A stretch of DNA of 64,000 nucleotides, from positions 123,482-187,481 of the forward strand of contig JBGAUT010000009.1 of the NCBI GenBank assembly GCA_044228505.1, written 5' to 3'. The notes beneath the pieces were generated by a model that saw nothing but the letters and a program-made list of their open reading frames with translations, did not search any database and was not told where the DNA came from. The position numbers were made by a program, and so were the translations under genes. Source of the stretch: JAEUKA01 sp044228505. GTDB lineage: Bacteria; Myxococcota_A; Polyangia; Palsa-1104; JAEUJZ01. Positions 60,450 to 64,000 of this stretch are shown here, one piece after another (the stretch's first letter is position 1; each line of letters begins with the position of its first letter).

Positions 60450-60890
60450 CTAGCTGAACGTCACAAGCGGCGGTGGTTCCGGCCATGAGTCCGGCGATGC
60501 TTCGACCGTGTACGCTTTGACCGCTGACGGCTCAACCTTGGGCGGTGCGATCTTGTGCCGAGTCTGCACAAGCTGCGCGATCGTCCGGGCGATGTTGGCT
60601 CGCTCCGCGATGTTGTCGGTCTGCTGAAAGTCCCGCGCCAAGCACCGAGCGAGCGAGCGCAGCAAATCTTCGTCCGCCACCTCAAACGAAGCGCCGGTCT
60701 GTGGGTCAATCGCTTGCGGCCCGACGGTCTGCGCTTGCAGGCTATCAACGGCTCGACGCTCCGCACGGCTCACGACTCGGCTTATGGTCGCCCGGCTCAC
60801 GCCGTACTGAGCAGCCAGCGTCCGCTGCTCTGTGCCCAGCTGGTGCGCTTGCACGATGTCGCGTTGCTGCTCTTCTGTGAGTGCCTGCAT
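60450..60890 (-). CDS. Helix-turn-helix protein, terminase-small-subunit- or transposase-like
   Basis: 146 aa. The N-terminal HTH is clear: LTEEQQRDIVQAHQLGTEQRTLAAQYGVSRATISRVVSRAERR (~5-45). The rest is helical (LLRSLARCLARDFQQTDNIAERANIARTIAQLVQTRHKI) with a Pro-rich tail. This layout occurs in phage or element DNA-packaging small subunits and in regulatory proteins. Its stop borders the repeat-rich region. It is divergent from the lower-GC gene at 60984. The identity as terminase small subunit is only a possibility. Confidence 0.62.
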   Translation of the reverse strand: MQALTEEQQRDIVQAHQLGTEQRTLAAQYGVSRATISRVVSRAERRAVDSLQAQTVGPQAIDPQTGASFEVADEDLLRSLARCLARDFQQTDNIAERANIARTIAQLVQTRHKIAPPKVEPSAVKAYTVEASPDSWPEPPPLVTFS

Positions 60891-60983
60891 ACCGTCGGAG
60901 TTTCACCCTAGTTGCACTTGGTTTCAACCCTGGGAAACGAGGGCGCGCACGGGTCGAACTACCCGTCATGATAAAGACGGGTC

Positions 60984-61898
60984 ATGAATAGAGCACCGCG
61001 ACCACCGGACGGGCCGCCCGAGATGGGCTTACAGGATGTCTTCTATGCCGACCCAAAACGACCCGGCGCAGCACTCCATAGTCGCTGCTTCGGGAGCGGT
61101 ATCAATCCCAAGCGAGAAGGGTATCCGCTACATCAGGGACCATGTTGGAAGTGCTACTTCATCGGTCAGATGGCAAATGATTTTCCCATCTGCGAGCCAA
61201 AGATGATTGCAGCGCAGAATTGTTATGTTGATTTATTAAATCGGGCTAGCGCGGCAGCATTCGATCTTCTAAGAGCTTTGTCGTCAGATAAGTGTTTTGA
61301 CAACAGGATTGGTCGCGAGGAATTAGAGCACCGCTATCCCCAACAGATGAGCAATCTTCATCATCGATGGCAAGAAGCGGCGGAATACGCGGGAAGTGCG
61401 AGCCTCACCATAGACCGGACAGCTACCGGAATGATGTGCATCGTCGCCCGACGCCTATTTTCCAAGGTGATTGACGCAATTCCCCCTGATGACTTGGAAT
61501 CATTTAGTTTGAGGTTCAGCCCTCTCATTCTTGACCCATTGGATCATCCCTTTGTATTCGACATTCGCCCCACCCTTGCAAACGATCCAAGCCAGCAAGC
61601 TATGCCACTGGTTACTCTCCTGTCCGATGCTCTAAGACTAGCGAAATGCGCTCGCCTGGCAAAAGAGGAGTGGGATCTTTCAGACGAGTTATTCCGACTT
61701 GCCTATGGAAGTGACCCACTGGACATAGTGGCATCGATGTGTGAAGAAGGAAATAGCAATATAACGAAAGCGGTCAAAACCTGGGTATCCATGTCTAGCG
61801 GCTCAACGCAGCTTAGCCCACAAGAACTTGCCCGTGTCGAATCCAAGGTGGATCTAGTCCGACACAGGAAGAGCAGGCGAAAACACCGAAAGAGGTGA
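60984..61898 (+). CDS. Unknown protein, lower GC than neighbours (likely acquired)
   Basis: 304 aa. No domain recognised. The N-terminal part has several Cys/His (SRCFGSG, GPCWKCYFIGQMAND, CEPKMIAAQNCYVDLL), perhaps a metal site. The rest is helical (SAAAFDLLRALSSD, MSNLHHRWQEAAEYAGSASL) and ends in a strongly basic tail (RHRKSRRKHRKR). Codon use is visibly more AT-rich than in the flanking genes, pointing to recent transfer. It sits between the HTH gene and the replication module of the presumed element. Confidence 0.6.
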   Translation: MNRAPRPPDGPPEMGLQDVFYADPKRPGAALHSRCFGSGINPKREGYPLHQGPCWKCYFIGQMANDFPICEPKMIAAQNCYVDLLNRASAAAFDLLRALSSDKCFDNRIGREELEHRYPQQMSNLHHRWQEAAEYAGSASLTIDRTATGMMCIVARRLFSKVIDAIPPDDLESFSLRFSPLILDPLDHPFVFDIRPTLANDPSQQAMPLVTLLSDALRLAKCARLAKEEWDLSDELFRLAYGSDPLDIVASMCEEGNSNITKAVKTWVSMSSGSTQLSPQELARVESKVDLVRHRKSRRKHRKR

Positions 61899-62007
61899 CG
61901 AAGCTCACCATCTCCCGTCGCTGCTCCCGCTTTCATGACAGGAATCGCTTAAACCTGCCTGAATTTGTCATGAGACATAGCAAACAGGTCGCCGCAGAAA
62001 TGGCGGC

Positions 62008-62265
62008 ATGTCTAAAGCATGCCCGTCCATTGAACCACATCGCTTCAAAACTGCTCTCTGTCTCCGACGGAAAACGCTCTCTGAAGTAGCGACAGCCGCA
62101 AAGGCTTCCCTTCGACATGTCGTGTACGTGATCCACGGGGAACGGCCCGGCTCCGATCGGGTCTATCAAGCCCTTCGCGCCGCGCTCGGTGAATCTGGCT
62201 GGGCATTCGCCACGGGCCAAACCGACGCCTTGCGCGATGAGGGGGGCGACGATGCCGCAGCGTGA
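62008..62265 (+). CDS. Small DNA-binding protein, Cro/CI-like HTH possible
   Basis: 85 aa. The region LRRKTLSEVATAAKASLRHVVYVIHGERPGSDRVYQALRAAL (~19-60) reads as a small helix-turn-helix (XRE-like). Short genes of this type often open element replication operons. Its end overlaps the next gene by 14 bp. Weak ribosome site; the call as a DNA-binding protein is from pattern only. Confidence 0.58.
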   Translation: MSKACPSIEPHRFKTALCLRRKTLSEVATAAKASLRHVVYVIHGERPGSDRVYQALRAALGESGWAFATGQTDALRDEGGDDAAA

Positions 62266-62485
62266 CCCCGCGCAGATCATCGACCAGTGGTGGCAGCGTA
62301 CGCGGCCCGAGCTGCTCCGCGCATTCACCACCGCAACGTCAGCCGATGAGCCATGGGACGGAAGCGAAGATCGCGACCTGACCCCGGATGATGAGGCCAA
62401 AGTGAGCGCTTGGGTAGACCGCCGCGGGAAGCGCAGCGGCAAGCGTTCTGCACTGCGCAAGAAGGGACAGGGGGTGGACAAATGA
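62252..62485 (+). CDS. Small hypothetical protein of the replication module
   Basis: 77 aa from the ATG at 62252 with GAGGGGGG upstream; overlaps the preceding gene by 14 bp and the next one by ATGA (62482-62485). Contains QIIDQWWQRTRPELLRAF and a basic tail WVDRRGKRSGKRSALRKKGQG. No family recognised. Tight overlaps show translational coupling with the primase gene. Confidence 0.6.
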   Translation: MPQRDPAQIIDQWWQRTRPELLRAFTTATSADEPWDGSEDRDLTPDDEAKVSAWVDRRGKRSGKRSALRKKGQGVDK

Positions 62486-63579
62486 CGCCCCAAAATGAAA
62501 ACGCCCGACGCTGTGAACGTCGAGCGCTTCCTTACAACCTACAGGCAAACCGGAAGCTAGCACCGGACTCCAGATCCATCAAGTCGGCACTCGCTGACCC
62601 TGAGAGGGTGCTCGGGCTGCTCGGGCTGCTCGATGGAGCCAAGCGCCAAGCCCACGGCTTTTTGGTGCTTTGCCCATGGCACTCCGAGCGCACGCCGTCA
62701 TGCTCTGTGAAGCTGGCCAGCGATGGCACGATCGCGGCGCATTGCTTCGGCTGTGGTGTTGGTGGCGATGTGCTCTCGCTCGTCGCTGCCGCCCGTGGCT
62801 TAGATACCCGTCGGGACTTTGGGCGAGTCGTTGAGATTGCCGCCGATCTGGCCGGTGGTTCCTTGGATGGCTACCGCCCGCCCGTGCGTCGAGTCGTGCC
62901 AGCGCCGAGACTACCGCCCCCGGTCGAAAGCGTCGGCGCGCTGTGGGCTGCTGCAAAGCCAGTCACCGATGATGCCGACTTGGCACGGCAGCTTCTCGGG
63001 CGATGTCTCGACCCTGCAATCATCGAAGATCGCGACCTTGCGCGCTGTCTGCCCTCATCGGGAACGCTTCCCAAGTGGGCGCGGAGTGGTTCCCTTTCGT
63101 GGTGGGAATCGGGTCACAGACTCCTATTTCAGCTCTGGAATGCGGAAGGGAGTCTGTCTTCTGTGCATGCTCGTCTCGTCGAGAAAACAGATGGAGACAG
63201 AGAAAAAGGGCTATTCCCAAGTGGCCACTCCGCGAAAGGATTTTTCCTAGCGGACTCCTTCGGCCTACTCCTAATCAGATCGGGAGTCCCGAAGTGGTGG
63301 CGACAGAGTGAGCCCCCTTCTGTGATCATCACCGAGGGTGCGCCGGACTTCCTCACGGTCGGTACGCACTACGGCTGCTACGAGTATGCCCCGGCAGTCC
63401 TGGGAATCCTTAGCGGCTCATGGTCCGACGAGTTAGCGGCGCGTATCCCGACGGAATGCCGGGTCGTGGTGAAGGTTCACAGAGACGAAGCCGGGCAAAA
63501 GTACCGCGACCAGATCTGCCGCTCTCTGTCTGGGCGCTGTCGGCTGCTCATCGGAGATCGGGAGGTGAGCCATGGGTAA
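62482..63579 (+). CDS. CHC2 zinc-finger / Toprim primase-like protein
   Basis: 365 aa from the ATG at 62482 (ATGA overlap with the previous gene). A CHC2 zinc finger: C64-PW-H67 and HC88-FG-C91 (LVLCPWHSERTPSCSV, AHCFGCGVGGDVLSLVAA), as in DnaG. A Toprim-like domain follows near ~285-365 (SVIITEGAPDFLTVGTHYG; VVVKVHRDEAGQKYRDQICRSL) with the Glu and Asp positions. It is likely a primase of an integrative or plasmid-type element rather than the chromosomal dnaG. Its 3' end overlaps the AAA gene by 8 bp. Confidence 0.82.
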   Translation: MTPQNENARRCERRALPYNLQANRKLAPDSRSIKSALADPERVLGLLGLLDGAKRQAHGFLVLCPWHSERTPSCSVKLASDGTIAAHCFGCGVGGDVLSLVAAARGLDTRRDFGRVVEIAADLAGGSLDGYRPPVRRVVPAPRLPPPVESVGALWAAAKPVTDDADLARQLLGRCLDPAIIEDRDLARCLPSSGTLPKWARSGSLSWWESGHRLLFQLWNAEGSLSSVHARLVEKTDGDREKGLFPSGHSAKGFFLADSFGLLLIRSGVPKWWRQSEPPSVIITEGAPDFLTVGTHYGCYEYAPAVLGILSGSWSDELAARIPTECRVVVKVHRDEAGQKYRDQICRSLSGRCRLLIGDREVSHG

Positions 63580-64000
63580 GCCCGCCAAGACTCCGAAGCC
63601 ACCCGACGAAAACGACAAGAAGCAATTGCAGGGCAGCGCCTATGACCCACTCGGCGGAGTCGTGGAACTTCAGCCACCGACCACACAAAGCGAAAGACCC
63701 CAAGTCAAAGGAGCGCGCTGTCTGGCGGACATTCAGCCCGAGCGCATCAATTGGCTGTGGCCGGGCTACCTTGCCGCTGGAAAGCTGGCTCTACTTATTG
63801 GTGACCCCGGACTTGGCAAAAGCACGCTGACGTGTGAAATCGTCGCAAGGCTCAGCCGTGGCGAAGCGCTCCCAGGAACCGCGCAGCCACCTGCGCCGCT
63901 TGTCTGTGGGCTTTGCTGTCCTGAAGATGATCCAGCGGACACCATCAGGCCCCGGCTTGATGCTGCTGCTGTGGATCTTCAGCGTGTCTTTGTGCTCGAC
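63572..64000 (+). CDS. RepA-like AAA_25 ATPase, partial (runs off right edge)
   Basis: 143 codons are visible from the ATG at 63572, which has GGGAGG upstream; the rest lies beyond the window. Walker A is GDPGLGKST (78-86) in GKLALLIGDPGLGKSTLTCEIVARLSRGEALPG, typical of RepA/DnaB-like hexameric helicases (AAA_25). The N-terminal ~60 residues are a disordered polar stretch. With the preceding primase it forms a primase-helicase replication unit of a plasmid, integrative or satellite element. Confidence 0.83.
   Translation, partial: MGKPAKTPKPPDENDKKQLQGSAYDPLGGVVELQPPTTQSERPQVKGARCLADIQPERINWLWPGYLAAGKLALLIGDPGLGKSTLTCEIVARLSRGEALPGTAQPPAPLVCGLCCPEDDPADTIRPRLDAAAVDLQRVFVLD

Noticed and set aside
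1..64000. tRNA or rRNA genes
   Set aside because: No tRNA cloverleaf or rRNA segment was recognised in any intergenic region by eye; a covariance search was not possible.

Overview
The window looks like chromosomal DNA from a Myxococcota-type bacterium (a former deltaproteobacterium). GC content is fairly high. There are many secreted lipoproteins with FG-GAP, TIG, Ycf48-like or sulfatase-modifying-factor folds, many PAS/STAS/GAF sensory proteins, a surface protein ending in a MYXO-CTERM-like tail, and a glutaminyl-tRNA synthetase with a YqeY/GatB-like tail. The assignment is inferred from gene content only; there is no rRNA or tRNA in the window.

Layout. Positions 1-247 hold the end of a tyrosine recombinase. 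Then come a GFA-fold protein, a SnoaL-like protein, a PAS-STAS regulator, a peptidoglycan-binding-domain protein, an AidB-like acyl-CoA dehydrogenase, moaC, and the GTPase pair era-der, which overlap by ATGA. Positions 11.4-16.1 kb hold a compact uncharacterised cluster: an ABC1/UbiB-type kinase, a degenerate ABC1 pseudokinase paralogue and a small basic protein in one operon, with a second small basic protein transcribed divergently. Next are an HD phosphohydrolase facing a deoxynucleoside kinase, two lipoproteins and a Rieske oxygenase. Positions 22.9-29.4 kb are a six-gene nucleoside catabolism operon on the minus strand (deoC-deoB-deoA-PNP-cdd-amidohydrolase), followed by a DJ-1/PfpI protein. 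Positions 30.7-31.1 kb carry a 21-bp tandem repeat that reads as a heptapeptide repeat. Then come two tandem DUF4139/MuiA-like genes, a Tat-exported phosphoesterase, an NCS2 permease, a GAF/PAS histidine kinase abutting a 4Fe-4S ferredoxin-like gene, cyclophilin, an EF-hand protein and a dienelactone hydrolase. Positions 45.5-45.9 kb hold a small ORF with an in-frame TGA followed by a hairpin closely resembling a bacterial SECIS element, so it is a candidate new selenoprotein. Further on are FG-GAP and Ycf48-like proteins, a tyrosine phosphatase, a kinase-like protein lacking its ATPase domain, glnS, an RsbR-like protein, and a surface pair (glycine-rich lipoprotein plus OmpA/TSP3 porin-like protein).

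From about 60.0 kb to the right edge the character changes. A 439-bp non-coding region contains three different families of direct repeats and two hairpins. It is followed by an HTH protein, a lower-GC unknown gene and a tightly overlapping replication module (small DNA-binding proteins, a CHC2/Toprim primase and a RepA-like AAA ATPase that runs off the edge). This looks like one end of an integrated element.

The most noteworthy items are the candidate selenoprotein at 45536-45901, the ABC1 kinase/pseudokinase cluster at 11397-16059, the repeat-rich region next to the replication module, and the heptapeptide repeat locus at 30789-31043.
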